The position numbers were made by a program, and so were the translations under genes. Shown here piece by piece: positions 8,248 to 16,412 of a DNA stretch of 64,000 bases. The DNA lies in assembly GCA_965203535.1 (NCBI GenBank), contig OZ241897.1, positions 4,216,001 through 4,280,000 on the forward strand, in the 5' to 3' direction. The notes beneath the pieces are model-generated. The model was not told where the DNA came from. It did no database searches and saw only the letters and a list, made by a program, of their open reading frames with translations. The stretch comes from JAJDTT01 sp022827025 (GTDB lineage: Bacteria > Acidobacteriota > UBA6911 > RPQK01 > JAJDTT01). Numbering within the stretch: position 1 is the stretch's first letter; each line of letters begins with the position of its first letter.

Positions 8248-9900
8248 ATGCCATCCGGTTCCGAAACAGACTCTCCATCCAACCTGAACCGCCGCGAGTT
8301 CATCGGCGCAGGCGCAATGGGGACAGCCGCCGCGGCGGCGCCCGCCGCCTGCCGGACGGAACCTCCTCCGGAGACCGAGGCGAATCTCTCATCCGTCGCT
8401 CCGTTCGAACTGGACGAGGTCTCCATTGCGGAGCTTCAGCGAAGGATGGGCTCGGGTCAGGAGACGGCACGCTCCATCGCCGAGAAATACCTGCGCCGCA
8501 TCGAGGAGATCGACGCCAGGGGACCGTCGCTCCGTGCCGTCATCGAGGTCAATCCGGACGCGCCCGCCATTGCCGATTCCCTGGATCGGGAGCGGCGGGA
8601 AGCAGGCGCCCGGGGTCCGCTGCACGGCATCCCGATCCTGATCAAGGACAACATCGACACGGCCGACCGGATGACGACCACCGCCGGTTCGCTGGCGCTG
8701 GAAGGATCCATTCCGGAACGGGACTCGTTCGTGGCGCGGAAGCTGCGGGAAGCGGGGGCGGTCCTGCTGGGGAAGACCAACCTCAGCGAGTGGGCCAACT
8801 ACCGTTCCACCCGCTCCACCAGCGGCTGGAGCGGTCGCGGCGGCCTCACCCGGAATCCATACGCTCTGAATCGCAATCCCTGCGGCTCCAGCTCCGGCTC
8901 GGGGGTCGCCGCCTCAGCCAATCTCTGTTCCGCCGCCATCGGAACCGAGACCGACGGCTCCATCGTCTGTCCTTCCAACGCCAACGGGATCGTGGGCATC
9001 AAGCCGACCGTGGGGCTGGTCAGCCGGACCGGGATCATTCCCATTTCGCACAACCAGGATACGGCCGGACCCATGGCCCGGACGGTGGCGGACGCAGTGG
9101 CGGTCCTGGGAGCCCTGACCGGCGTCGACCCCGATGATTTCCACACCGCGGCGAGCCAGGGACGGTCGCACACCGACTACAGCCCGTTCCTGGACCCTTC
9201 CGGGCTTCGCGGAGCCCGAATCGGTTTGGTCAGCCGGCTTCTGGGCTTCCATCCGGCGGTGGACCGCATCGTCGAAGGGGCGGTCGCGGCCATGCGGAGC
9301 CAGGGAGCGGTGATCGTCGATCCTGTGGACATCCCGACGTGGGGAGAGTGGAGCGAATCGGAACGGGAGGTGATGCTCTACGAGTTCAAGGCCGGGTTGA
9401 ACGCGTACCTGGCCGGACTGGGTGGGTCGCTGCGGGTGAGGTCACTGAAGGACCTCATCCGGTTCAACGAGAAGAATGCGGATCGGGAGATGCCCTACTT
9501 TGGCCAGGAGCGCTTCATTCAGGCCCAGGCGAAGGGGTCCCTGACCGAAAAGAGATACCGGGACGCCCTGGCCCGGAATCATCGTCTGAGCCGGAAAGAG
9601 GGGATCGACCGGGTGATGGACGAGTACCGGTTGGACGCCCTGCTGGCGCCCACCGGCAGTCCGGCCTGGGTCAGCGATCTAGTGAATGGCGACAGCTACG
9701 GAGGGGGCAGCTCCGGTGCCGCAGCGGTGTCTGGCTATCCCAACATCACCGTTCCGGCGGGTTTCGTCCACCGCCTTCCGGTGGGGATCTCCTTTTTCGG
9801 GCGTGCCTGGAGCGACGGGACGCTCATCCGGCTGGCGTACGCTTTCGAGCAGGCGACGCAGGTGCGCCGGGCCCCGCAGTTTCGTCCGGCTGCGGTGTAG
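8248..9900 (+). CDS. Exported amidase (amidase-signature family)
   Basis: 550 residues. The signal resembles a Tat/lipoprotein leader (LNRREFIGAGAMGTA, then a Cys in PAACRTEP). The amidase-signature fold is clear: Lys in GIPILIKDNID (about 133), the glycine/serine loop CGSSSGSGVAAS (cis-Ser about 214-216) and nucleophile Ser in ETDGSIVCPSN (about 238), followed by GIVGIKPTVGLVSRTGIIP. The enzyme hydrolyses an amide bond, releasing ammonia or an amine; the substrate is unknown. The start at 8248 has GGGGA about 8 bp upstream; upstream in-frame codons overlap the GH42-like gene. It lies outside the cytoplasmic membrane if the leader works. Confidence 0.88.
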   Translation: MPSGSETDSPSNLNRREFIGAGAMGTAAAAAPAACRTEPPPETEANLSSVAPFELDEVSIAELQRRMGSGQETARSIAEKYLRRIEEIDARGPSLRAVIEVNPDAPAIADSLDRERREAGARGPLHGIPILIKDNIDTADRMTTTAGSLALEGSIPERDSFVARKLREAGAVLLGKTNLSEWANYRSTRSTSGWSGRGGLTRNPYALNRNPCGSSSGSGVAASANLCSAAIGTETDGSIVCPSNANGIVGIKPTVGLVSRTGIIPISHNQDTAGPMARTVADAVAVLGALTGVDPDDFHTAASQGRSHTDYSPFLDPSGLRGARIGLVSRLLGFHPAVDRIVEGAVAAMRSQGAVIVDPVDIPTWGEWSESEREVMLYEFKAGLNAYLAGLGGSLRVRSLKDLIRFNEKNADREMPYFGQERFIQAQAKGSLTEKRYRDALARNHRLSRKEGIDRVMDEYRLDALLAPTGSPAWVSDLVNGDSYGGGSSGAAAVSGYPNITVPAGFVHRLPVGISFFGRAWSDGTLIRLAYAFEQATQVRRAPQFRPAAV

Positions 9901-9922
9901 CCGCTTCGTGTCGATCGGCGAT

Positions 9923-9996
9923 GAAGAGGGGGACAAGAATGTCCCCTCTCCCATCCCCTCTCCCGGGGTGCTTCGACGTCAATTCGTGGGACGGGG
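9923..9996 (+). repeat. 74-bp direct repeat, left copy (contains family-B hairpin B2)
   Basis: It starts GAAGAGGGGGACAAGAATGT and ends GACGGGG. It matches 11102-11175 at 72 of 74 positions in the same orientation. The first third is the GGGGACA-AGAA-TGTCCCC hairpin; the remainder includes CCATCCCCTCTCCCGGGGTG. The two copies bracket the nuclease-remnant and HicA/HicB-like block. Confidence 0.92.
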
Positions 9997-10038
9997 TTGA
10001 ATAGAAGATGACCCCGGTCCATTTCTGAAAGGGAAGTC

Positions 10039-10380
10039 ATGAACTCTAAAAAGCCAAACCTGTTCTGTTACGCGACCAAGGAGTTGTCGCAAGATGCAAT
10101 GATCTGCTGGCTTATTGCCTGGGCTGGTTGCAAGGAGGGTGCGTCATCGGAGGATGAAAAGCTGCGACGATGTGGCCGCCGGTTCGTGAACGCCCTGCTC
10201 AATCACAAGAGGAACGCAGAAGATCCCATCAAGTTGGATGGTGGGATGATGACCTGTATCCGACAGCAGGAACGAGGCATCGACGTTCTCGCACGGATCA
10301 ACGGAAAGCATGTCCTATTGATGGATCGACAAGCCCAAAACCCGACGGGAATCACTCTTGGACTACTCAGGGAGGCTTAG
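10039..10380 (+). pseudogene. PD-(D/E)XK nuclease-like gene, truncated and probably frameshifted
   Basis: The N-terminal 100 codons resemble the small PD-(D/E)XK superfamily proteins that begin with a FCYATKELSQDAMICWLIAW-type block and later carry an Asp strand (ERGIDVLARINGKHVLLMD). The next strand should supply the Glu-x-Lys metal/catalytic pair and then a Gln-Leu-Tyr helix. Instead this frame reads DRQAQNPTG and stops. In another frame the same DNA gives IDKPKT and DYSGRL, which resembles the missing part. A small indel near 10322-10330 and early truncation is the likely explanation. No active nuclease is expected. It converges with the HicA-like gene, overlapping by 4 bp. Confidence 0.55.
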
Positions 10381-10610
10381 TCCTCCCAGCGGGCTGCTTC
10401 CTCGTTGATGAAACGGGCGATCTCCTCTTCGGGTGCTCCCAGCTTGCGAAGCTCGTGCAGGACAAAAACAGGGGACAGAAACTTGGAACGGGGTATGGTC
10501 ACTATCTTTCCGGTACCTGTCTGACGGTACAACTGTACACGGGCCGTCTCGCGTTTGTACCGGCAGCCAAGGAGCCGTATCTTAGAGAGAAAGGACCTGC
10601 GTGCGACCAT
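10377..10610 (-). CDS. HicA-like toxin (catalytic His apparently absent)
   Basis: 77 residues with the HicA/YcfA-like layout: helix (SKIRLLGCRYKR), strand (RVQLYRQTGTGKIVTIPR), then helix (VLHELRKLGAPEEEIARFI). HicA proteins are mRNA interferases with a double-stranded RNA-binding fold. Their catalytic His lies in the Gly-Ser-His segment before the first strand. The aligned position here reads ARVQLYR, with Val where His is expected, so activity is doubtful. The gene overlaps the end of the HicB-like gene by 29 bp, as in antitoxin-first hicBA operons. The assignment rests on fold pattern and context, not strong identity. Confidence 0.5.
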   Translation of the reverse strand: MVARRSFLSKIRLLGCRYKRETARVQLYRQTGTGKIVTIPRSKFLSPVFVLHELRKLGAPEEEIARFINEEAARWED

Positions 10611-10929
10611 CTACGTCTTGGACCTGAACCAGGAATGGCATCTCCTCTACCGGAGTCTGGGCAGGCGGAATTGTCCTGACCGGAACCTGAGAGTCCGTCC
10701 AAATCCACTGTGCCTGCCCTCGGCTCTCCAGATAGGAGTCTAGTTCTCCACTCTCTGCCAACTCCTCGAAAAGTAACGTCATGGAGTCGCGGATGCATTC
10801 GTCGAGTTCTTTTGGGGATGGGGCGAACGTAGACAGTTCCAATTCGTCGCATCTGGCGAATAGATTGCCCTCCGGGGTTAGGGAGACTTTCCAACGAAAC
10901 AGGATCTTCGTTGCGGATCGATCAGGCAT
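10582..10929 (-). CDS. HicB-like antitoxin
   Basis: 115 residues. The centre has the HicB partial RNase-H-like strand/helix pattern (GNLFARCDELELSTFAPSPK, then ELDECIRDSMTLLFEELAES). The C-terminal 45 residues form no recognisable DNA-binding domain. The start at 10929 is preceded by AAGGAG at good spacing; the longer frame upstream runs through the 74-bp repeat. It precedes and overlaps the HicA-like gene, so the pair is probably translated together. HicB proteins bind HicA and, when they carry a DNA-binding tail, repress their own promoter. Confidence 0.55.
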   Translation of the reverse strand: MPDRSATKILFRWKVSLTPEGNLFARCDELELSTFAPSPKELDECIRDSMTLLFEELAESGELDSYLESRGQAQWIWTDSQVPVRTIPPAQTPVEEMPFLVQVQDVDGRTQVLSL

Positions 10930-11065
10930 AACTCCTTCCTCCGGGCCAAACCCCGTGTCAGATCCTTGTGATGAACGGGGTAGATACAATTCCAGAGTAG
11001 CATAGGCCCCGAGCGGATGCGTGCGCTCCGTTTTGATTTTGCAATGGGGGTCGGTCGCCACGAGA

Positions 11066-11085
11066 GCGGGGGTTTGTAACCCCCG
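11066..11085. repeat. Family-C variant hairpin
   Basis: GCGGGGGTT and AACCCCCG arms around a short TGT-type loop. It lies between the HicB-like gene start and the right 74-bp repeat. Confidence 0.65.
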
Positions 11086-11101
11086 ATTCCGGGTCGATAA
11101 T

Positions 11102-11175
11102 GAAGAGGGGGACAAGAATGTCCCCTCTCCCATCCCCTCTCCCGGGGTGCTTTGACGTCAATTCGAGGGACGGGG
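11102..11175 (+). repeat. 74-bp direct repeat, right copy (family-B hairpin B3)
   Basis: 72/74 identical to 9923-9996 and in the same orientation. It overlaps the last codons and stop of the convergent lipoprotein gene (11158-12804), so that protein's last few residues are encoded by the repeat. Confidence 0.92.
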
Positions 11176-12804
11176 TCGGCGGACGGTGCCGTCGCGCGTG
11201 ATGGGAATGGGATCGGCGGCTGGCGTGGCGCCGGGCTCGTGGACGACCCAATCGCCGACGCTTGCTCCCTTCGGCCGCGTACCTGTTGGCCTCCTGGCCC
11301 CTTTGCCCGGCCGGTACCGGATCGACGATAGGTGCGGCGTCTGCACCCTCTTCCCGCCCTGGCTTTGAGAAATCATGGCCGCCTCCAGTATTCCTGTGGT
11401 CAGAAGAGTTCGTTCCACGGGGTTTGGGGCCAAGCCCGAGACGAAGAAATCTTCGATGTTGAGGCCAAGGTAACCGAACGCGGCCCGGGCCGGACCCCCG
11501 GAAATGTGGTACTCGAGCGCATCCGTGGATGTTCCACGTTGCTGGGCATAGGCGAACTTACGGACGTAGCCGTCTCCCAACATCAGGACTGCGGCTTCCA
11601 GACCGTCGACGTATTCCACAAGAAAAACGTGAGGCTCATAGACCTGTTTAGGATCCAGCCTGCCCGGTCCATCCTCGATCCGGCTCAGCGCCTCGTTGGC
11701 CAGCGGGATGGACCATCGGCCATCGTCGCCGGCCCGCCACACTTCGTCGCCTGACAGGCATTGCACGGAGCGGACTCCGGTCTCGCCGCCGCGCCGCCGT
11801 TCGACGTTGGACTGGAGAACCTCCAGGGCGTGAAAGCCGTACCGCTCCACCATGTGGAATCCGATGACGAGGGCCCGGTCCACGGGCTGACCCAGGGGAT
11901 GTTCCCAGTTGGGATTCCGCCAGACGACCGGGAGAGCCGAAGCGGCCCAGAGCGGGATCTTCTTCGCCCTGGCCGTTTCGTACATCCAGGCGGCATCGTC
12001 CCAGCGGTAGGAGAGGTGCTTGTCGTTGAAGACCGGGATGGGCCGTCCCGCTTCGCCGATGACGCCCGCGATCTGTTCGAAGAAATAACGCCGCGGCAGC
12101 ATCTCCTGGCCCAATTCCGACCGAGGGTAGTCGCCGTGCTCCCCGATCAGCAGCACGGCATCCACCGCCAGTTCGTCCCCGCCCAGGGTCAGCGACGCCC
12201 GGATGCTCTCGTAGAGCGGAATGTCGAACTCGAATGCGATCTGGCGGCCGACGTCGCGCTCGTGAATCTGGTCGATGTACAGCGAGACAATTTCGGACCG
12301 GGGTGGAATCACGCCCTCGTCGGTGGGAAATCCGCGCAGGAACTTGTCGACGATGACCCCTGCGTGGCTGTTGGGAAAGAAGGTGGTCACGATGGCGGCG
12401 ATCCGGAGCGGCTCCGAGGGGTTGGCGGCGTTAGGAGCTCCCCCACCGGCCCCGGTCCGGCGAAATCCTGCGCGAAAAAGAAGGAGTGGGGGTTTTCCTA
12501 CCCCCACTCTCACGGGGGGACTGAAAGTCCCCCCTCCTATTCGCGCAACTCCGGCCCCGCCGGGGCCCAGCGAAGGCAACCGCGGCGGAGAGGGAGGCAA
12601 GAATGTCCCCCCTCCGGGGGGGCAAGTTTTCAAAGAAGGGGTAGAGACCGATTCTTTCCGTGTTTGCAAAACTACGGTCTCACCCGCCGATTCGTTTCCC
12701 TCCGGACGTGAGCAGGCTCCGGCGAACGCCGCCAAGACGGCTGCCAACAGAATTCCGGGAAACGACCTGCGGATGAACGACGTCTTCCGGATCGTCCCGG
12801 CCAA
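11158..12804 (-). CDS. Conserved lipoprotein of unknown function with an in-frame repeat insertion
   Basis: 548 residues. The N-terminus (FIRRSFPGILLAAVLAAFAG, then AC) is a plausible lipoprotein leader. Residues about 64-124 are encoded by a composite intergenic repeat (12433-12615) and read as low-complexity Gly/Pro/Arg text. The main domain starts at about residue 132 (LRIAAIVTTFFPNSHAGVIV) and continues with SLYIDQIHERDVGRQIA and a helical region ending ERRRGGETGVRSVQCLSGDEV. This type of domain occurs as a conserved hypothetical in planctomycete-like and related genomes; its function is unknown to me. The frame stays open through the insert, so the gene could still be made with an extra 61-residue linker. 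Confidence 0.75.
   Translation of the reverse strand: MAGTIRKTSFIRRSFPGILLAAVLAAFAGACSRPEGNESAGETVVLQTRKESVSTPSLKTCPPGGGTFLPPSPPRLPSLGPGGAGVARIGGGTFSPPVRVGVGKPPLLLFRAGFRRTGAGGGAPNAANPSEPLRIAAIVTTFFPNSHAGVIVDKFLRGFPTDEGVIPPRSEIVSLYIDQIHERDVGRQIAFEFDIPLYESIRASLTLGGDELAVDAVLLIGEHGDYPRSELGQEMLPRRYFFEQIAGVIGEAGRPIPVFNDKHLSYRWDDAAWMYETARAKKIPLWAASALPVVWRNPNWEHPLGQPVDRALVIGFHMVERYGFHALEVLQSNVERRRGGETGVRSVQCLSGDEVWRAGDDGRWSIPLANEALSRIEDGPGRLDPKQVYEPHVFLVEYVDGLEAAVLMLGDGYVRKFAYAQQRGTSTDALEYHISGGPARAAFGYLGLNIEDFFVSGLAPNPVERTLLTTGILEAAMISQSQGGKRVQTPHLSSIRYRPGKGARRPTGTRPKGASVGDWVVHEPGATPAADPIPITRDGTVRRPRPSN
12433..12615. repeat. Composite repeat X1 inside the lipoprotein gene
   Basis: It begins AGGAGCTCCCCCACCGGCC. 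It contains in order a family-C hairpin (GTGGGGG, TTTTCC, TACCCCCAC), a GGGGGGACT/AGTCCCCCC hairpin, an ACTCCGGCCCC spacer and a family-B half hairpin (CAAGAATGTCCCCCC). The same module order occurs at 56614-56787 (X3) and, without the first 50 or so bases, at 18306-18440 (X2). Here it lies wholly inside an open reading frame. Confidence 0.9.
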
Positions 12805-12839
12805 TTCCTTTTCCCTTCTACAGATTCGGACTCGTCGGC

Positions 12840-14315
12840 TTACTTGAACCTCAGCGAAAACAGATCGGCGTCCTTCATCACGAAACGCAGCCGTACCGGC
12901 TTTTCGGCGATCCGTCTCAGGGGCTCGTCGGAGGTGGCCCTGGAATGGGAACGCTCCCAGCGGACGGTGTGTTCGATTTCATCTCCCCAGATCAGAGGCG
13001 ACTCCTCCAGGGCAAAACCCGGGAGCGGATTGCCCTCGGCGTCCTGGATCTCCAGGTGAATGCTTCCGGCGGCCGAGGTGGCGAAATTGAGGACCAGGTT
13101 GTTCCCCTGGAACAGCAGGGGCTTGGTCAGCAGCTCTCCGCCGGAATAGTCCGCGGAGGCGGACGCGAAGCCGTCGGTGCGCAGGACCATCCGCTCCAAG
13201 TGGGCGCTGGGAGAGGTGTAATCGCGGGCCACGTAGATCGATATCTCATCGTCGGCGGTGGGCAGCACTCCGGCCGCGATCATGTTGGTGCGGTGCACCC
13301 AGCTCCTGGGGTCTCTTCCGGGCCGCACGAACGCCTCCATGAAGCGCCGGTCCCAGTGCACTCCGTCCCGGCTGCTTATGAAGACTCCCTCTGAAACGCC
13401 GGAACCGGAAACGTCCTGGTGCATGGTCCTCCACTGAACGAAACGCTTGGGAAAGGCAACGTAGATGTGAGGCGCTCGGAAATAAGGCGTGGTGGCGTTG
13501 GTGTAGAGCTGTTCCCGGGGAGTGTCGCCATAATCGGCATATTGGCCCGGGGGCCAGTCGACGAAATTCCCGGAATGAGAGAATTTGAAAGACCGGACGC
13601 CTTCATGACCGGACCGGTAGATGGCCGAGTATCGTTGCCGCACCGAGTCCCAGAAGGCCACGTTCAGTGAATCGAAGTGGCCGTCGGTGATGATGGGCTC
13701 GTCCCGGACCTTGCTCCAGTGGATCCCGTCGGGGGAAACGAAGCCCAGCAGGACCGGTTTGCCGCCGATATTGCTCGAGCCCACAGCCTTGTACCGCTGC
13801 GAATCCGGAGCATCGGGATTTCCGTCCTTGAAGGGGGCGAAGTTGTGGCCCCCGGCCCGGTTTCCGATCCAGACGATGTTGTTGTCCTTGGACCCCTCGA
13901 ACTCGATCACCCCCAGGGAGGGACGGGTCCAGTGGATGCCGTCCCGGCTCTCGGCGTAACAGGCCACCTGCTCATGTTCGGGAATGGCCGTCTCGCCCGG
14001 TTTCATCAGCGACTGAATCGTATATCCGGCGTGGCTGCTGCCCCGGTAGTACATTCGGAAGATGTCTCCGTCCTGGAAGACCGTGTGGTAGGCGCTGGTG
14101 GTGCCTTCCCAGGGCTTGTCGTGTTTCATGACCGTGCCCGCCGGCAGCGGCTTTTGAAGCTGAAGCCGGACTCCGTCCATGGACTCGATGAGGTAGTCGT
14201 CCACGAACAGCTCCAGCCGGGACCCGACCTGGACCGGAGAAGCGGAATCCGCTCCCGCCAGGACCGGCCCGAATGACACCAGGATCAAGACGGTTGCACC
14301 TATCGCTCTTTGCAT
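12840..14315 (-). CDS. Exported five-bladed beta-propeller, GH32/GH43-like, family unassigned
   Basis: 491 residues with a cleavable signal peptide (ATVLILVSFGPVLAGADS). Repeated blades carry motifs usual for GH43/GH32-type propellers: RLELFVDDYLIESMDGVRL, DGDIFRMYYRG, AESRDGIHWTRPSLG and SPDGIHWSKV. A C-terminal beta-sandwich ends VRLRFVMKDADLFSLRFK, which is almost identical in the paralogue at 18440-19975. These repeats resemble carbohydrate-active propellers, but catalytic acids cannot be assigned safely. The start at 14315 has AAGGGAAA upstream; an alternative ATG lies at 14345. It is divergent from the alpha/alpha-barrel-like gene, sharing an 84-bp promoter region. Confidence 0.75.
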   Translation of the reverse strand: MQRAIGATVLILVSFGPVLAGADSASPVQVGSRLELFVDDYLIESMDGVRLQLQKPLPAGTVMKHDKPWEGTTSAYHTVFQDGDIFRMYYRGSSHAGYTIQSLMKPGETAIPEHEQVACYAESRDGIHWTRPSLGVIEFEGSKDNNIVWIGNRAGGHNFAPFKDGNPDAPDSQRYKAVGSSNIGGKPVLLGFVSPDGIHWSKVRDEPIITDGHFDSLNVAFWDSVRQRYSAIYRSGHEGVRSFKFSHSGNFVDWPPGQYADYGDTPREQLYTNATTPYFRAPHIYVAFPKRFVQWRTMHQDVSGSGVSEGVFISSRDGVHWDRRFMEAFVRPGRDPRSWVHRTNMIAAGVLPTADDEISIYVARDYTSPSAHLERMVLRTDGFASASADYSGGELLTKPLLFQGNNLVLNFATSAAGSIHLEIQDAEGNPLPGFALEESPLIWGDEIEHTVRWERSHSRATSDEPLRRIAEKPVRLRFVMKDADLFSLRFK

Positions 14316-14399
14316 TTCAGGCTTTCCCTTCGCTTTGATTTGCATTTCCCGATTCTCTTGCACGCTTGAGATCCCTATCATGACATGGGGAGGGAAGAA

Positions 14400-16265
14400 A
14401 TGACCGCAACTGTTCCGAATTGGAAAAAACTTCGGTTCGCCGTAATCTGCGTCGCTCTCGGTCTCATGACCGGATCGTTGACCTTGGCGAAACCCGCAAT
14501 CGAGATCACCACGCCGATGCCGCCGCCGGCCTGGGCCTTGGCCCAGTGGGCGCTCATCGACTCCAACGCCGAGGCGGCATACCTGGCGGGCGACAAGTAC
14601 GTCGACGTCCGCGGCTGGATGCGGATCACGCCCAACTGGGGGGCCATGGACGGCCCCGACGACGTCACCGAAACCTATCGGGACCTGCCCATCCTCTACA
14701 TGCTGGGTGGGCCGCCCGAGATCCTGGCCCTGTACAAGAAGATCTGGGAGGGTCACCTCGACCAGTTCACCGAAGCCCGCGAACCCCTGGTGGCGGCGGC
14801 CAAGGACGGCATGCTCTACCGCGAGTTCTGCCCCCAGCTCGACTGGGAGCACACGGGCGAGGGGATGGCTCCCTGGTACTGGTACGGGCTCTCCCGCCCT
14901 CAGGACCCGCAGTACCTGATCCGGGCCCGGCGCTATGCCGGCTTCTACATGAACGAGGACCCCGAGGCTCCCAACTACGACCCGGAGAAAAAGATCATCC
15001 GGAGCCTGTTCAACGGCAGCCGGGGACCGCTGTTGACGCCGGCCACGGAGTATCACTGGGGTGGGAACCCGCGTCCCCGCCACGATCCGCGGCCGGGGGA
15101 ACCCCCGCGAACCGAACGCTGGACCCGGATGGGGTACACGGTCAACCTGAGCGGCGACCACCCCCAGAACATGCTGGCCACGAACCTGGCCATGACCGCG
15201 TACATGTTGACCGGGGAGGAGAAGTACCGGAACTGGATTCTGGAGTACGTCGACGCCTGGGTCGATCGAGCGGCGCGCAACGGAGGCAATCTTCCCAGCA
15301 ACATCGGTCTTGACGGGTCCATCGGAGGCGAGTGGGACGGCAAGTGGTGGGGCGGAGTCTATGGATGGAACTTCCGTCCCAAGTCGGCCGACGGATCGGA
15401 CAATCCGGGCAACAACTACGTGATGCGGGGCGCCCGGGTCGGTTTCGGGATCGCGTTCATGCTCACGGGCGACCGCAAGTACGTCAACACGTTGCGAGCG
15501 CAGATCGAGAACATGTACGCGGCGCAGAAGGTTATCGACGGCCGGCTCATGGTCCCGCACAAGTACGGCGACGACGGCTGGTACGCCTACATCGACAACA
15601 GCGCGCGCCGCGGCGGGAACGTCAATTTCTGGTCGCTTCCGGAGCTGACCGACATCTACACCTGGACCCTTGAGGAGGCCGACCTGCCCCGGGTCGCGGA
15701 AGAGCCCTGGGTCCGCTACCTGAAAGGTGAAGACCCGGACTTTCCCATGGAGGCGATGGCATACGATCTGGAGGTGATCCGAAGGCAGGTTCAAAAGCTG
15801 CGGGAGGACTCCCGGACGCCAGACACTCGCCAGGCGCCCCACATGCCGGTGGTCACCTCGGTCAGCAGCCTCCACAACCTCATGCTGGGAGCCAACGACC
15901 CGGGCAGCGGCGGCAACGTGGTCCATGCGCAGCTCCGCTACTTCGATGCCGGAGAGAGGCGGCCGGGACTACCCCGGGGGGTGGGTGCGCTGGTCGAGAA
16001 GGTCCGTCCCGGCGGCGTCACCGTCGTCCTGGTCAATACCAACCCGGTGGAGAGCCGCGAGTTCGTGGTTCAGACTGGCGCCTACGCCGAGCACGACGCG
16101 GTGTCGGTCACGGTCGACGGGAAACGGATCGAGGTGGGAGACTCGAAGTTCACCGTCCGCCTGGACCCCGGCGCCGGCTCACGCCTCTCGATTCAGATGA
16201 AGCGCTACGTGAACCAGCCCACGTTCACGTTTCCGTGGGACAGGAGCGGGAGCGGCGGTTTTTGA
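14400..16265 (+). CDS. Exported alpha/alpha-barrel-like protein, unknown substrate
   Basis: 621 residues. A hydrophobic leader (FAVICVALGLMTGSLTLA) precedes a long helical region with repeated Trp/Gly-rich loops (WALAQWALIDSNAEAAYLAG, MLATNLAMTAYMLTGEEKYR, GIAFMLTGDRKYVNTLRAQI), the style of (alpha/alpha)6 glycosidases and polysaccharide lyases. A beta-rich C-terminal domain starts near residue 500. No catalytic motif was recognised. The start at 14400 has GGGAGGGAAG upstream; the in-frame ATG at 14385 lacks such spacing. It is divergent from a propeller gene, suggesting a shared carbohydrate role, which is inference only. Confidence 0.7.
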   Translation: MTATVPNWKKLRFAVICVALGLMTGSLTLAKPAIEITTPMPPPAWALAQWALIDSNAEAAYLAGDKYVDVRGWMRITPNWGAMDGPDDVTETYRDLPILYMLGGPPEILALYKKIWEGHLDQFTEAREPLVAAAKDGMLYREFCPQLDWEHTGEGMAPWYWYGLSRPQDPQYLIRARRYAGFYMNEDPEAPNYDPEKKIIRSLFNGSRGPLLTPATEYHWGGNPRPRHDPRPGEPPRTERWTRMGYTVNLSGDHPQNMLATNLAMTAYMLTGEEKYRNWILEYVDAWVDRAARNGGNLPSNIGLDGSIGGEWDGKWWGGVYGWNFRPKSADGSDNPGNNYVMRGARVGFGIAFMLTGDRKYVNTLRAQIENMYAAQKVIDGRLMVPHKYGDDGWYAYIDNSARRGGNVNFWSLPELTDIYTWTLEEADLPRVAEEPWVRYLKGEDPDFPMEAMAYDLEVIRRQVQKLREDSRTPDTRQAPHMPVVTSVSSLHNLMLGANDPGSGGNVVHAQLRYFDAGERRPGLPRGVGALVEKVRPGGVTVVLVNTNPVESREFVVQTGAYAEHDAVSVTVDGKRIEVGDSKFTVRLDPGAGSRLSIQMKRYVNQPTFTFPWDRSGSGGF

Positions 16266-16412
16266 CCACCGAAGCGGCGATTTCCAAACGCCGACCAGGG
16301 GGGTAGGGGGGACGGCAGTCGCCCCTGTATACTTCCTGCTCTACAAGTTTGGTAAAGAACGGGCGGCTAGAAATCGCCCCTCCGGGGGACAGGAAAGTCC
16401 CCTCTCCCATTG
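16266..16412. repeat. Convergent intergenic region with two hairpin modules
   Basis: The 147-bp gap between convergent genes holds GGGCGGCTAGAAATCGCCC (about 16360-16378) and GGGGGAC, AGGAAA, GTCCCCT (16384-16403). These are relatives of the repeats seen at 5823-5872 and of family B. They may terminate both transcripts. Confidence 0.6.

Noticed and set aside
12433..12615. The repeat X1 as a CRISPR-like array or a phase-variable tract
   Set aside because: There are no regularly spaced identical repeats with unique spacers, and its modules are all palindromic but different.
14316..15926. Upstream extension of the 12840 gene over the alpha/alpha-barrel-like gene
   Set aside because: The extension is antisense to a conserved gene and ends at a proper signal peptide at 14315.
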